DNA of 64,000 bases from an uncultured Bacteroidales bacterium (lineage in GTDB: Bacteria; Bacteroidota; Bacteroidia; Bacteroidales; UBA932): contig CAMYVB010000006.1 of assembly GCA_947302175.1 (NCBI GenBank), positions 1-64,000 of the forward strand, written 5' to 3'. Within the stretch, counting starts at the first letter, position 1; the number at the start of each line of letters is the position of its first letter. Position numbers and translations under genes: made by a program. The notes beneath the pieces were generated by a model, which was given only the letters and a program-made list of their open reading frames with translations, had not been told where the DNA came from and did no database searches. Below are positions 52,795-62,008 of this stretch, one piece after another.

Positions 52795-52823
52795 TCACCT
52801 TCCCGCCACGCGCGGGAAGGTGA
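52795..52823 (+). terminator. Terminator-like hairpin after the SusCD locus
   Basis: A perfect 12-base-pair stem (52795-52806 with 52812-52823) with loop CACGC. A short T run follows. It separates the BACON gene from the glycosyltransferase at 52847. Confidence 0.75.
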
Positions 52824-52846
52824 TTTGGATAAAATAAATAAAAATT

Positions 52847-53689
52847 ATGGAAAGGATTATTGTATCTCTTACCACCTACTACAGAAGGATTGCGAACGTC
52901 CCCGTGGTGCTCGACACCGTCTATGCCCAAACCGTGAAGCCGGACCTTGTGGTTCTCAACCTCGCCTACGACGAGGTCGTCCCTGAAAACGTGCAGAAAT
53001 ACATAGACGAGCACGGGATAGAGGTGAATCGCATGGCGGACACGAAGGTTTACAAAAAGTTGATTCCGACGTTGAAAAAGTATCCGGACGACTGCGTCAT
53101 CTCAATCGACGACGACCGCATACTGCCTCCCGGCATGTTTGAAGACTTTATTTCCGTCCATAAGCAGTACCCCGGCAATCCCGTCAGCGGAAACAGGTAC
53201 ATGGCGTATGGCTTCCAATGCCACTGCGGCAACGCTTCTCTGACGAAAGCCGAGTATTTCGGGAAGTACCTGGACCGTATCATGGACGACGAAATTATCG
53301 CGAACTGCCCCATCGACGATGTGACATATACCTATTTCGCGAATAAGAACGGACGGCCCTATATCAGGACAAAGAACGAGTACTTCGACAACCTTCCTCC
53401 CTACAACCCCGGCAAGGGATACTCCAACTCATTCAAATTCGATCCCGTGGCCGCCTCCTTCGAATATTTATTAAAGCACGAGGGGAAACTGCCCTTCCCG
53501 AATTTGGAGTTGTACGAAGACTACTGCGACCAGCGGATCATGCAGTCCGACATAATGGAGTCATATATTGAAATGGGGCGTTGTGAAGGGCGCAGCGAAG
53601 TCAAATCAAGCATCACCTACAGGTTCGGTTATTTCTTCTCCAGCCCCTTTATCCACCTTGTCCACTATCTCCGCTCAAAGAAGCGCTGA
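52847..53689 (+). CDS. Glycosyltransferase-like protein
   Basis: A 280-residue GT-A-fold protein. An early IIVSLTTYYRRIANVP strand and the DDD metal site in VISIDDDRILPPGMF suggest a glycosyltransferase acting on a sugar nucleotide, and PIDDVTYTYFANKNG may include a catalytic Asp. No signal peptide; no membrane anchor is evident. It runs on the opposite strand to the rest of the cluster and converges on the next gene with 6 bases between stops. The donor and acceptor are unknown. Confidence 0.72.
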   Translation: MERIIVSLTTYYRRIANVPVVLDTVYAQTVKPDLVVLNLAYDEVVPENVQKYIDEHGIEVNRMADTKVYKKLIPTLKKYPDDCVISIDDDRILPPGMFEDFISVHKQYPGNPVSGNRYMAYGFQCHCGNASLTKAEYFGKYLDRIMDDEIIANCPIDDVTYTYFANKNGRPYIRTKNEYFDNLPPYNPGKGYSNSFKFDPVAASFEYLLKHEGKLPFPNLELYEDYCDQRIMQSDIMESYIEMGRCEGRSEVKSSITYRFGYFFSSPFIHLVHYLRSKKR

Positions 53690-53695
53690 GCGCCT

Positions 53696-54811
53696 CTATT
53701 TTGAGCGCAGCGAGGGATCAACAATTTTTCGGAACGCCTCAGCCGCTGCTGCATTCGAATACTTCTCCAGGTACACCTGCCGCGAGTAGGCGTTGAACCT
53801 GGGGCGAGGCGACGAAATGAAACTATTGATGGAGGAGATGAAGTCTTCTGCGGTGTTGCACAGGCCGCCGACCTCTGCGTAATCAATTTCATATCCGGCG
53901 AAGGCCTCGTCCGTGCCGAGGATGTTCTTGCCATACATGAGTGATTCACAAGTCTTTATCTTCATGCCACTACCCGAGAAAATGGGCAGTATCACTATGT
54001 CCGCTTCCTCCAGATAGGGCCTGATGTCCGGCACGTCGCTGAATACCTCCACGGCGCCCAGCTCAGGATGCTCGGACAGCAGGCGGGCCATGTCGCGCCC
54101 GACTACACGCATTCTTATATCCACTTCGGGAAGCACGTTTTCGACGAACCAGAGAATGGCATCGTTGTTGGCCCTGTAATATGCTCCGAGGAAAAGGCAC
54201 AGCGGCTTTCGGGAAGTAAGGACTCCTTCCTCACCCAAAACCTTAGCGCCCGCGAAAGCGTCGGGGAAAGTAACTGAAACAATGACGTCGGCCGCTCTGC
54301 CATAATGCTCCTTGAGGTAGTCCGAATCCCTTTGTGAAAGTGCGCAGACGGTGTCTGCATAGCGGCAGGAAAGAAGGTCGCCCTTGTCGGCGCAGTTGAT
54401 TACAAGCTTGCGAAAAGGCAGCTTGCCGCCCATCCTGGCCTCGAAATACACTTTCTCTATGTTGTGGAAGAATGATACGACCTTCCCTTGGTAGCCATCC
54501 TGCTTCAGTCTTTTGGCTATAGGACCGAAAAGGCTGCGGTCTATGAAGACGCAGTCATAGCCTTTGGCAAGGCGGGATATCTTCCGCACCCGCATGGGAG
54601 AGAGGCCATAGAAATAGCCGAAAACAAACCAGAATGCGCCAAAGACTTTGGCAAAGGGGGTTTTCTTTCGCGTCTCGTCGTGGATATAATAAGAATCCAC
54701 GTTTTCTTCACCGACAGCCTCGCACACAAGCCTGTAATTGCGAAGACTCCCGTGTCCGCCGCCCTCGAGTATGCCTTCGGAGCGCTTATACCATATATAT
54801 AGCAGCTTCAT
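53696..54811 (-). CDS. Glycosyltransferase (GT4-like)
   Basis: A 371-residue GT-B glycosyltransferase. The C-terminal half has LCLFLGAYYRANNDAILWFV and ILPIFSGSGMKIKTCESLMYGK, typical of family GT4. ATG 54811 gives a natural start (MKLLYIWYKRSEG) and overlaps the upstream gene by 4 bases. It probably adds a sugar to a surface glycan repeat unit. Confidence 0.82.
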   Translation of the reverse strand: MKLLYIWYKRSEGILEGGGHGSLRNYRLVCEAVGEENVDSYYIHDETRKKTPFAKVFGAFWFVFGYFYGLSPMRVRKISRLAKGYDCVFIDRSLFGPIAKRLKQDGYQGKVVSFFHNIEKVYFEARMGGKLPFRKLVINCADKGDLLSCRYADTVCALSQRDSDYLKEHYGRAADVIVSVTFPDAFAGAKVLGEEGVLTSRKPLCLFLGAYYRANNDAILWFVENVLPEVDIRMRVVGRDMARLLSEHPELGAVEVFSDVPDIRPYLEEADIVILPIFSGSGMKIKTCESLMYGKNILGTDEAFAGYEIDYAEVGGLCNTAEDFISSINSFISSPRPRFNAYSRQVYLEKYSNAAAAEAFRKIVDPSLRSK

Positions 54812-55614
54812 ACGTCCTGGTTTATTTTGTAGGTCAATCCCGCGACGGTTCCTTTGAAGATGGCCCAAATCTTTTTGAATTTGTCCTTCTCTCCGAGTAT
54901 TATGCGCGGGATGCGGAATGAATATGAGTGGAGCGTTTCCGCTTTCACATGCTGCGCGAATTCAGGATATCTCCTGATTACAATCCAGTGGTTGCGGTAA
55001 ATGCCATAGAGCCTTTTAGGAGAATAATTGACCGTGGTATAGGGTTTTCCCAAGAATTTCTTCACTACGACATCTCCCATATGGTGGATAAGATGCCCTT
55101 TGCCCAGTTTGTAGACTTTTATCCCGGCCCTGAGGGCCCGTATATGGAAATCCACATCCACGGCATCGAGGAAGAAATCCGTTCCCCATCCTCCTGCAGC
55201 ACGCACGTCGCGTATGCTTTGCAGGGTCCCTGATGTAATCAGTTCATTCGTCGGGATGAAGTCGCCAGAGACTTCCTGCTCGAAAATGCGGGGAGTATAT
55301 ATGCCTTCTGGGACTAAACCGCTCAGAGCCAGGTCCCTGAAATCACAGAAATTCTCCCACTTGGAGTCCTGATCCATAGTAAGGAGCCACTGATAGCCGT
55401 TTTCTTCCGCATAATGCCAGGCGTAGTTCAGCGCCTCGGGTATGCCGCGGTTGGTCCCGTCTCCGCAGAGTTCCACATTGGGGTAGTCCAAAGCAAACGG
55501 GGAGTTGCACCATAGCAGAGTCCTATCCACATAAGGGGCATAGGAGTCCAGGTTCCCCTTAAGCTCCTCGATTTCGGGATTATATGCCACCACTACGGCT
55601 AGTATCTTGTCCAT
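54808..55614 (-). CDS. Family 2 glycosyltransferase (rhamnosyltransferase-like)
   Basis: A 268-residue GT2 protein with ILAVVVAYNP at the start, DGTNRGIPEALNYA and the metal site WLLTMDQDSKW. The pattern resembles rhamnosyltransferases of O-antigen clusters. I chose ATG 55614, since the frame upstream reaches only a TTG. Overlaps its downstream neighbour by 4 bases. Confidence 0.83.
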   Translation of the reverse strand: MDKILAVVVAYNPEIEELKGNLDSYAPYVDRTLLWCNSPFALDYPNVELCGDGTNRGIPEALNYAWHYAEENGYQWLLTMDQDSKWENFCDFRDLALSGLVPEGIYTPRIFEQEVSGDFIPTNELITSGTLQSIRDVRAAGGWGTDFFLDAVDVDFHIRALRAGIKVYKLGKGHLIHHMGDVVVKKFLGKPYTTVNYSPKRLYGIYRNHWIVIRRYPEFAQHVKAETLHSYSFRIPRIILGEKDKFKKIWAIFKGTVAGLTYKINQDV

Positions 55615-55621
55615 CTGTCTA

Positions 55622-56587
55622 TCAATCAAAGTAATTGGCGCAGTAGAAGGGGAAGAAGAACGCCCTCACGGCAAGGATGACAGGATTCACCTCCTGCGAG
55701 AAGAAGATATATTTCCTGCGCCTCAGGCAATGGAACTGGAGCCTCAGGACTGAGAGAGGGTCCCTTCGCGAAGACAGGCGAGTAAATTTCAGCGCATTGG
55801 AAAGGTGCTCGTTGGAGCAGTTTATGGTTTTGAGGAAACTGTTCTTTGCCGAGTAGCAGGCGAGCATTTCGTCGCGGCGCTTGAAATACTTTACCGCAGT
55901 ATCCGCCACGGCTGCCAGGAGGTTCATTTTGGGCCGCAAGGTGGTCGATGAGGCCCCCGTTGCCTGGTCGGCATGACGGCGGTAATGCACAAGATACTCA
56001 TTGCAAAACACCAGCTCTTCCCTTGCAGCGGCAACTACCGCTATATATTCATCCCAGAACCATTTGTAATATATTTGGAACTGAGGGACTGAAAGATTAT
56101 TTATGAACTCCTTGCGTATGAGCATGTTGTGCCCGGGGGCGATGTTCGCCAGTATCAGGCGCTCCACGCTGTAGTTAGGTGTCCTCTCATCAAAGAACCT
56201 AACCCTCTCCCCCTTGTCGTTGAAAGAGTCGCTCCTTCCGAAACTGACCTGGCCGCCACGGGTCTCAAGACAGTCAAGAAGTCTCTCAATTTTGACCGGC
56301 TCCCATATGTCGTCCTGGTCGGAAGTGGCGATAAAGTCGCCCGTCGCCTTGGTAATCGCATCCAGGAAGTTGAGATTGAACCCCAGGTTGCGCTCATTGC
56401 GTATGAGCTTGATTATGGGATATTTCGCCTGATACTCCGCTATTATTTCGCAGGTGTCGTCGGTGGAGCCGTCGTCCTGAATGATGATTTCGTATAGGGG
56501 ATAAGTCTGCGAAAGGATGGAATCCAGCTGCTCCTTTATATACTTCCCTCCGTTGTACGAGCACATTACTACGCTTATCTTTTCCAT
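55622..56587 (-). CDS. Family 2 glycosyltransferase
   Basis: A 321-residue GT2 enzyme: SVVMCSYNGGKYIKEQLDSI, IIIQDDGSTDDT, RNLGFNLNFLDAI and the catalytic DxD site in FIATSDQDDIWEP. A C-terminal region includes hydrophobic residues that could associate with membrane. Lies 1 base after the next upstream gene stop. Sugar specificity is unknown. Confidence 0.87.
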   Translation of the reverse strand: MEKISVVMCSYNGGKYIKEQLDSILSQTYPLYEIIIQDDGSTDDTCEIIAEYQAKYPIIKLIRNERNLGFNLNFLDAITKATGDFIATSDQDDIWEPVKIERLLDCLETRGGQVSFGRSDSFNDKGERVRFFDERTPNYSVERLILANIAPGHNMLIRKEFINNLSVPQFQIYYKWFWDEYIAVVAAAREELVFCNEYLVHYRRHADQATGASSTTLRPKMNLLAAVADTAVKYFKRRDEMLACYSAKNSFLKTINCSNEHLSNALKFTRLSSRRDPLSVLRLQFHCLRRRKYIFFSQEVNPVILAVRAFFFPFYCANYFD

Positions 56588-56588
56588 A

Positions 56589-57389
56589 TCAGAGGGCTTT
56601 GTAGTATTTTGCGATAAGGCGCAGGACGGGCGCGGACAGGAAGCCGGGGATGCATTGCTTGAAGAGGCGCACCATCTTTTTGTGGCGCAGCATTTTCTTT
56701 CTCTCCGCGGCGATGTCTATTCCGCGCGATGACAGCAGGCTGTACATTTCCTCGGCTGAGGCTATTTCGTTTTCGAAGGTCGTGCCTTCCCTTTTTTCAA
56801 CGCGCGCAATCAGCCTGTCCATACCGACGAATTTCCTGCCCTCAAGGTAGATGCTTGAAAGCTGCTCGAAATCGGCGGCGAAGCGAAAAGCTGTATTGAA
56901 AGGGTGCTGCCTCAGAAGCTCCGTTTTTACGAAAATCGCCTGGTGCGAAACGCTCATTTTGCGCTCCAAATTTACATTGCGGGGCATCACGGGATAGGTG
57001 CCGTACTCGAATACCTGCTCGTATCCGCCATATACGGCGTCGGCCTCGGGATGACTGTCAATAAAAGCTGCGACATCTTTCAGGACTTCGTCGTCGAGAA
57101 AGCAGTCGCCCGCGTTCATGAAGATAATCCACTCGCCTGTGGCAAGGCCTATGCCCTTGTTCATGGCGTCGTATATGCCTTTGTCCGGCTCGCTTACAAG
57201 AACGCTTATTCGGTCGCGGAAACCTTCCAGCAGAGCCATGGTGCCGTCCTTGCTAGCTCCGTCCACCACTATGTACTCGAGGGCGGGGTATCTTTGGCCT
57301 ATGACCGAGCGCACGGTCTTTTCAACGGTCTTTTCGGCGTTGAAAGTAACTGTGATAACTGATATCTTCGGTTCCATGGGGTCAGGCAT
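56589..57389 (-). CDS. Family 2 glycosyltransferase
   Basis: A 266-residue GT2 enzyme (WcaA-like) with ISVITVTFNAEKTVEKTV, YIVVDGASKDGT, the metal site in IIFMNAGDCFLD and the AVYGGYEQ segment. Start at 57389 or the in-frame ATG at 57377. It ends one base before the next gene. Confidence 0.86.
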   Translation of the reverse strand: MPDPMEPKISVITVTFNAEKTVEKTVRSVIGQRYPALEYIVVDGASKDGTMALLEGFRDRISVLVSEPDKGIYDAMNKGIGLATGEWIIFMNAGDCFLDDEVLKDVAAFIDSHPEADAVYGGYEQVFEYGTYPVMPRNVNLERKMSVSHQAIFVKTELLRQHPFNTAFRFAADFEQLSSIYLEGRKFVGMDRLIARVEKREGTTFENEIASAEEMYSLLSSRGIDIAAERKKMLRHKKMVRLFKQCIPGFLSAPVLRLIAKYYKAL

Positions 57390-57397
57390 GTTTTGAG

Positions 57398-58840
57398 TTA
57401 CGACTTCGCGCCCTTAAGAAACGCTACGCTTTCCTTGAAGGTCACGGATTTGCCGGCCCACATGAGAAGTATATACACCGCCGCCGTGAGGACTATCTTC
57501 AATAGCAGAAGGACTACCATGTTGCTTACAGCCCTGAGAGCGAAATAAGCCGCCCCGACGGAGATGAGCGAGAAACCGAGGAAGGGCAGTATGTCGGAAA
57601 GCAGATTGACAAGCGTGTATCCTATCTCTTTTTTCACCAACGCCTGCCATACCACCAGCCAGAGCACGTTCACCGAAGTTATGCCAATCACCATGGCGGT
57701 GATTCCATAGGGGAAACAGGCAAAAATGGTGGCGATGAGCGCCACGCAAAGGAAGATGCTCGACCACATGTAGGCCCCGGAATTCCCGCGGCTGAGAAGG
57801 AGCCCCATGCACACGGCAATCAGCGCGTTGAAAGCGCCCCCGACGCAAAGTATACGCAGCAGAAGGACGCTGTCGGCCCACTTGTCGGTCAGGGCAATAG
57901 TTATGAATTCCGGCGCGATGAATGCCAGTCCCAGCATGGCCGGGAAAGAGACGAACGCGGCGAAGCACATTATCTTGCGGAAAACCCTGAGCTGCCGATC
58001 CTTTTCGTCGACGACACTAGCGAGCACCGGGTGGGTCACGCTGTTAATCATTCCGCTGAGGACGTTAACTCCCATCAGCTCCCACTTGCCGGCCTGAGTG
58101 TAGTAGCCCACCTTGTCGGCGGGATAGAAGCGGCCCAGGAGCACTGTGATGAAGTTGCTGCTCAGCAGATTGACAAAGCTCGTGATGACCATCTTTATCG
58201 AGAAGCGGAGCATCTCGGAAACGGGACGGAAGTCAATGCGGAAAGAAGGGCGCCATCCGGAGCTGATCCAATAGCCCAGATTGGTAAGGAACCCAAGAAT
58301 CAGGGCCTGGATTACGAGCGTCCAGTAACCCATCCCGCGATAAGCCAGATATACTCCAATGCTCCCGGAAATCGCGACAGCACTTATATTGCTGATGGCG
58401 ATTTCTTTTATCATCAGCTTTTTTGTAAGGTAGGCCTTCTGAGCCGGGCCGAAACCTGAAACGAGGAAACCGAACGCATACCAGCGCGCGATGGCGACTA
58501 ACTCCTGATGATGGAAAAAGCGAGCAATAAGAGGGGCAAACGCAAAGAGCAGTACTGCGCATATCACCGCCACGAAGATATTGAACCAGAACACGGCATT
58601 GTAGTCTTCGTGCTTGATTTCTTTGCGGTTGACCAAGGCCGAGCTGAAACTGCCGTCCACCAGGAGGCTCGCCAGGAGGCTGAAAATGGCCAGCATGCCG
58701 ACAAGGCCGTAGTCTCCGGGGGAAAGGGTGCGGGCAAGGTACACTCCGAAAGCGGCATTGAGCAATTGCTGGATGAAATTGCTCGTTCCTCCCCAGAACA
58801 GTCCTTTCGAGGTCTTTTCCTTGAGTGTCGATTCTGCCAT
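57398..58840 (-). CDS. Wzx-like lipopolysaccharide flippase
   Basis: A 480-residue MOP-superfamily protein with about 12 or more membrane helices. The start KTSKGLFWGGTSNFIQQLLN and ARTLSPGDYGLVGM are typical of WzxC-type exporters of exopolysaccharide or O-antigen units. Being inside a row of glycosyltransferases, it is the likely exporter of the glycan they make. It is unlike the flippase at 10662-12146. Confidence 0.86.
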   Translation of the reverse strand: MAESTLKEKTSKGLFWGGTSNFIQQLLNAAFGVYLARTLSPGDYGLVGMLAIFSLLASLLVDGSFSSALVNRKEIKHEDYNAVFWFNIFVAVICAVLLFAFAPLIARFFHHQELVAIARWYAFGFLVSGFGPAQKAYLTKKLMIKEIAISNISAVAISGSIGVYLAYRGMGYWTLVIQALILGFLTNLGYWISSGWRPSFRIDFRPVSEMLRFSIKMVITSFVNLLSSNFITVLLGRFYPADKVGYYTQAGKWELMGVNVLSGMINSVTHPVLASVVDEKDRQLRVFRKIMCFAAFVSFPAMLGLAFIAPEFITIALTDKWADSVLLLRILCVGGAFNALIAVCMGLLLSRGNSGAYMWSSIFLCVALIATIFACFPYGITAMVIGITSVNVLWLVVWQALVKKEIGYTLVNLLSDILPFLGFSLISVGAAYFALRAVSNMVVLLLLKIVLTAAVYILLMWAGKSVTFKESVAFLKGAKS

Positions 58841-58848
58841 ACTAGTTC

Positions 58849-59829
58849 CTAATTCTCCTGGAAAATCTTTCGCTTTGTTCTCTTAAGCCACTCATAGACA
58901 GAGGCATAGACGACAAAAGCGGCCCTGTGGTTCAAAAGGAGGGCTTTAATAACGGTATGTTGAGAGGGAAGGGCGTTAACCTTGTAGTCTTCCCGGCATT
59001 TATCAAACTCCGTGCGCCAATCTTCCGGCCTGAAGGCGCAGAGATAGCGGGCATATTTCATCACCCACCCGGCATGATAGTCGCGGTACAGAGCCTCCAC
59101 GTCGGCATCGACAGGCCCCATTATCCCGAGCATCTGCACTGAAACATCTATCGCGTTTTTGTATTTGGCGCTGTTCATATTGCGGGACTCGCTGCCCGTG
59201 TGATTGCGGTAGTAGTATAAGAGAGCGTCGGTATAGGCATAGCCTTCGCAGCGGCTCAGGGCCTGGAAGACAAACACCTGGTCTTCGCTTTGGATAAGCG
59301 TTTCGTCGAACGACAGGCCTTCGATGATATCTTTTCTGAAAAGCTTGTTGCAGGCGTAACCCATCGCGTTATACGGGCCTTCTATCATGTTCCTCCACTT
59401 GTCATGCTGAGGCACAAAGACCCTGATTCCCGCCTCTGCAGGCGCATCGGGCTTTTGGAAGAAAAAGGTATCGAGCCTGCAGGCCGCCATGGGGGCGTCG
59501 AACTCCCTGCACAGGGAGAGCAGCGTTTCGCAAAACGTGGGGGCGACAATGTCGTCAGAATCTACGAAGCAGATATAGTCGCCCGTGCAGCGCTCAAGGC
59601 CGTAATTGCGGGCTGAGGATATGCCGCCGTTGGGCTTGTGGAAGACTTTGACCCGCCCGGCGAAGGAGTCGCACAGGGCGGAGCATTCCGCGTCCGAACC
59701 GTCGTCCACAAGGACTATCTCGACGCTTGGGTGGGTCTGCGACAGCAGCGATTCAATACATTCATTCAAGTACCTGACGTTGTTATAGACAGGTACTATG
59801 ACGGATACTGTTTCGTTGTTGTCTCTCAT
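58849..59829 (-). CDS. Family 2 glycosyltransferase
   Basis: A 326-residue GT2 enzyme with VSVIVPVYNNVRYLNECIESL, EIVLVDDGSDAE, the KPNGGISSARNYGLE stretch and the metal motif ICFVDSDDIV. Typical of capsule and O-antigen clusters. It lies 8 bases upstream of the flippase gene. Confidence 0.87.
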   Translation of the reverse strand: MRDNNETVSVIVPVYNNVRYLNECIESLLSQTHPSVEIVLVDDGSDAECSALCDSFAGRVKVFHKPNGGISSARNYGLERCTGDYICFVDSDDIVAPTFCETLLSLCREFDAPMAACRLDTFFFQKPDAPAEAGIRVFVPQHDKWRNMIEGPYNAMGYACNKLFRKDIIEGLSFDETLIQSEDQVFVFQALSRCEGYAYTDALLYYYRNHTGSESRNMNSAKYKNAIDVSVQMLGIMGPVDADVEALYRDYHAGWVMKYARYLCAFRPEDWRTEFDKCREDYKVNALPSQHTVIKALLLNHRAAFVVYASVYEWLKRTKRKIFQEN

Positions 59830-59859
59830 ATCAATTACTCGGAGGCCGCTAATGCCGCG

Positions 59860-60657
59860 CTATGCCTTTGCCGCCCTTTTGCGCCTGATGGCGCGGCGTA
59901 TTTTCCACGGCCAGCGGGAGACCCTCTGGGGCACTTTTATAACCCAGCGTATGATTTTGTTGCCAAGAAACGCAAGTTTGTCGAGGGGGCCGAACTGCGG
60001 AAGGGGAAGGCCTCGAAGCGAGTATGCTTCCCTAATTATACTGTCTATCCTTTCCTTCTGCTTCCCGTAGGTGGGCTGAAAGTGGCGCACCATCCACGTG
60101 GGCATGGAGTAGAAGCGGGCGTACCAGGTGTGCATGCAGAGCATGTGGCCCTCCTCGTCGCGGGCGACGGAGCTTATACCGTCGGCGTGGGTTTCATACG
60201 GCAGGTAGAGGATGGGCAGTTCCTCGGCCATCCAGCGGAAGAAGGGGTAATAAGGCTCGATGTCGTCCAGCCGGGGAACCATTTTCGAGCGGTCAAACTT
60301 TGTGCGTATCAGCTTAAGGTTCAAGACATTGAAGAAGGGGTTGGTCACCGCCGAGTCGCCGTCGCCCCGCTTTTCGGGGAATCCGGCGTTCGCCCAGCCC
60401 TCCGCCGCGACTTTCTTGACCAGGGCCTTGACGGCCTCGGGGTCGGTCACGAATGCGTCCTCGTCCACGTTGATCGCTATGTCGCAGTCGAGGTCTTTGA
60501 GCATGGTGTAGAAATACCCGTCGGCGCTTTGGTCGGTGAGCCTGACGCAAGGGTAGCCCATGCCCTCGTACAGCCCCTTGGAGAGGCGGTACAACTTCAG
60601 GTCGAACGAGCGGGCGAAAACCTTGACCCGCAGATTCCCAGTCTCAACGTCTGCCAT
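59860..60657 (-). CDS. Putative glycosyltransferase-like protein
   Basis: A 265-residue protein of uncertain family, GT-A-like in pattern, with AINVDEDAFV as a possible metal site and DDIEPYYPFFRWMAEELPIL. It has no signal peptide and a basic C-terminus (WKIRRAIRRKRAAKA). The start is ATG 60657, 6 bases after the -7 box TATATTTG (60663-60670, minus); upstream in-frame sequence belongs to the opposite gene. Membership in the glycan cluster rests mostly on position, 30 bases upstream of the GT2 gene. Confidence 0.6.
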   Translation of the reverse strand: MADVETGNLRVKVFARSFDLKLYRLSKGLYEGMGYPCVRLTDQSADGYFYTMLKDLDCDIAINVDEDAFVTDPEAVKALVKKVAAEGWANAGFPEKRGDGDSAVTNPFFNVLNLKLIRTKFDRSKMVPRLDDIEPYYPFFRWMAEELPILYLPYETHADGISSVARDEEGHMLCMHTWYARFYSMPTWMVRHFQPTYGKQKERIDSIIREAYSLRGLPLPQFGPLDKLAFLGNKIIRWVIKVPQRVSRWPWKIRRAIRRKRAAKA

Positions 60658-60662
60658 ATCTG

Positions 60663-60670
60663 CAAATATA
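60663..60670 (-). promoter_or_regulatory. -7 box for the glycan cluster
   Basis: TATATTTG on the minus strand, ending 6 bases before ATG 60657. No clear -33 element. It is the only TAnnTTTG match I noticed upstream of the minus-strand glycosyltransferase genes. Confidence 0.45.
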
Positions 60671-60723
60671 CACAATTTGCGTTTCTTTCTTATCTTTACC
60701 AAACTCTTTAAACCATTAGCATC

Positions 60724-61938
60724 ATGACCACAATCTATACCCTCACCTCCTCCCTGCACGACCACGCGGCAGTGGAAGCTGCGACCAGGAGTTTCCTCGA
60801 GCCCCTGAGCATTGACTACAAGTACGCGGGCGACGACTTCTCCACCTACGGCAAAAGCGGCGGCCTGGAGCTCATTTTCGTGCGCACAGGCGGCACTGAA
60901 GGGCTATTCCTCCAGAAATTCCCCTCCCTCCCCAAGGGCGGCACCTTCTACCTTCTCGCCTCCGGCACTTCTAACTCCCTTGCCGCGTCCATGGAAATAC
61001 TCTCCTTCCTCACCCGGCAGGGTCTGAAAGGCGAAATCCTCCACGGGAGCACCGAGTACCTGCGCGGCCGCATCGCCACCCTCGAAAAGGTCGCCGCAGC
61101 GAAAGCCTTCCTCAATGGAAAGCGCCTCGGCGTCGTGGGAGAGCCTTCAGACTGGCTGATTTCCAGCGGTTGCGACAGAAAGGCCGTGCTCGACAAGGCC
61201 GGCATCGAGGTGCTCGACATCCCTATGAGCGAACTGCTCGCCGGATTCGAAAAACTCAGCCCCGACTCGACTGCCGAGCTCGAAAAAGTCCCCTGCCGCG
61301 AAGGCACCCTGGAGAAAGTCAAAAGCTCACTCGAGGGTGCCGACCGCATCTACAGGGCGCTAAAAGAGCTTATCGGGCGCTACAAGCTCGATGGCCTGAC
61401 CCTCCGCTGCTTCGACCTTCTGACTTCAGTTGGCAACACGGGTTGCCTTGCCCTTGCGCGCCTTAATTCCGAGGGCTATGTCGCCACCTGCGAAGGCGAC
61501 ATTCCTGCCATGCTGTCAATGCTTTTCGCAAGAGCCCTGACGGGCGGGAGCGGCTTCCAGTGCAACCCCTCACGCATGGATCCCTCGAAAGGAGAAATAG
61601 TGTTCGCGCACTGCACACTCCCCCTCTCGATGGCGCGCAGCTACTCTTTCGATACCCATTTCGAGTCCGGCATAGGCGTCGGCATCCACGGCGAAATCCC
61701 CGAGGGCCCGGTGACCCTTTTCAAGCTCTCAGGCGATTTGGGGCGTCATTTCGCCGCCTCCGCAAGCCTCGAAGCTAATAGCTATGAACTCAATTTATGC
61801 CGCACCCAGGTGCTCATACGCCTCGACGAACCTCGCCTCATTGGCGACTACTTCCTAAAAAAGCCCATAGGCAACCACCACATTCTGCTCCCCGGCGACC
61901 ACGCCGCCGCCCTATGCGCCCTATGCGAGGCATTGTAA
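60724..61938 (+). CDS. Fucose/arabinose isomerase-like protein
   Basis: A 404-residue member of the L-fucose isomerase-related group (COG2407-like). The C-terminal half shows ATCEGDIPAMLSML (a likely metal-binding Glu), GSGFQCNPSRMDPSKGEIVF and FAHCTLPLSM, the pattern seen in fucose isomerase-like sugar isomerases; the N-terminal half is less conserved. Activity is not proven; an aldose-ketose isomerisation in deoxy-sugar catabolism is plausible. The nearby cluster could make a deoxy-sugar glycan, but no partner catabolic genes are present. Confidence 0.6.
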   Translation: MTTIYTLTSSLHDHAAVEAATRSFLEPLSIDYKYAGDDFSTYGKSGGLELIFVRTGGTEGLFLQKFPSLPKGGTFYLLASGTSNSLAASMEILSFLTRQGLKGEILHGSTEYLRGRIATLEKVAAAKAFLNGKRLGVVGEPSDWLISSGCDRKAVLDKAGIEVLDIPMSELLAGFEKLSPDSTAELEKVPCREGTLEKVKSSLEGADRIYRALKELIGRYKLDGLTLRCFDLLTSVGNTGCLALARLNSEGYVATCEGDIPAMLSMLFARALTGGSGFQCNPSRMDPSKGEIVFAHCTLPLSMARSYSFDTHFESGIGVGIHGEIPEGPVTLFKLSGDLGRHFAASASLEANSYELNLCRTQVLIRLDEPRLIGDYFLKKPIGNHHILLPGDHAAALCALCEAL

Positions 61939-62008
61939 TAAGCGATGGTTTGGCTCGCTTTTTGTAATTAAATTTATTTAGGAACTATTTAATTATTGTT
62001 TTGTAACT

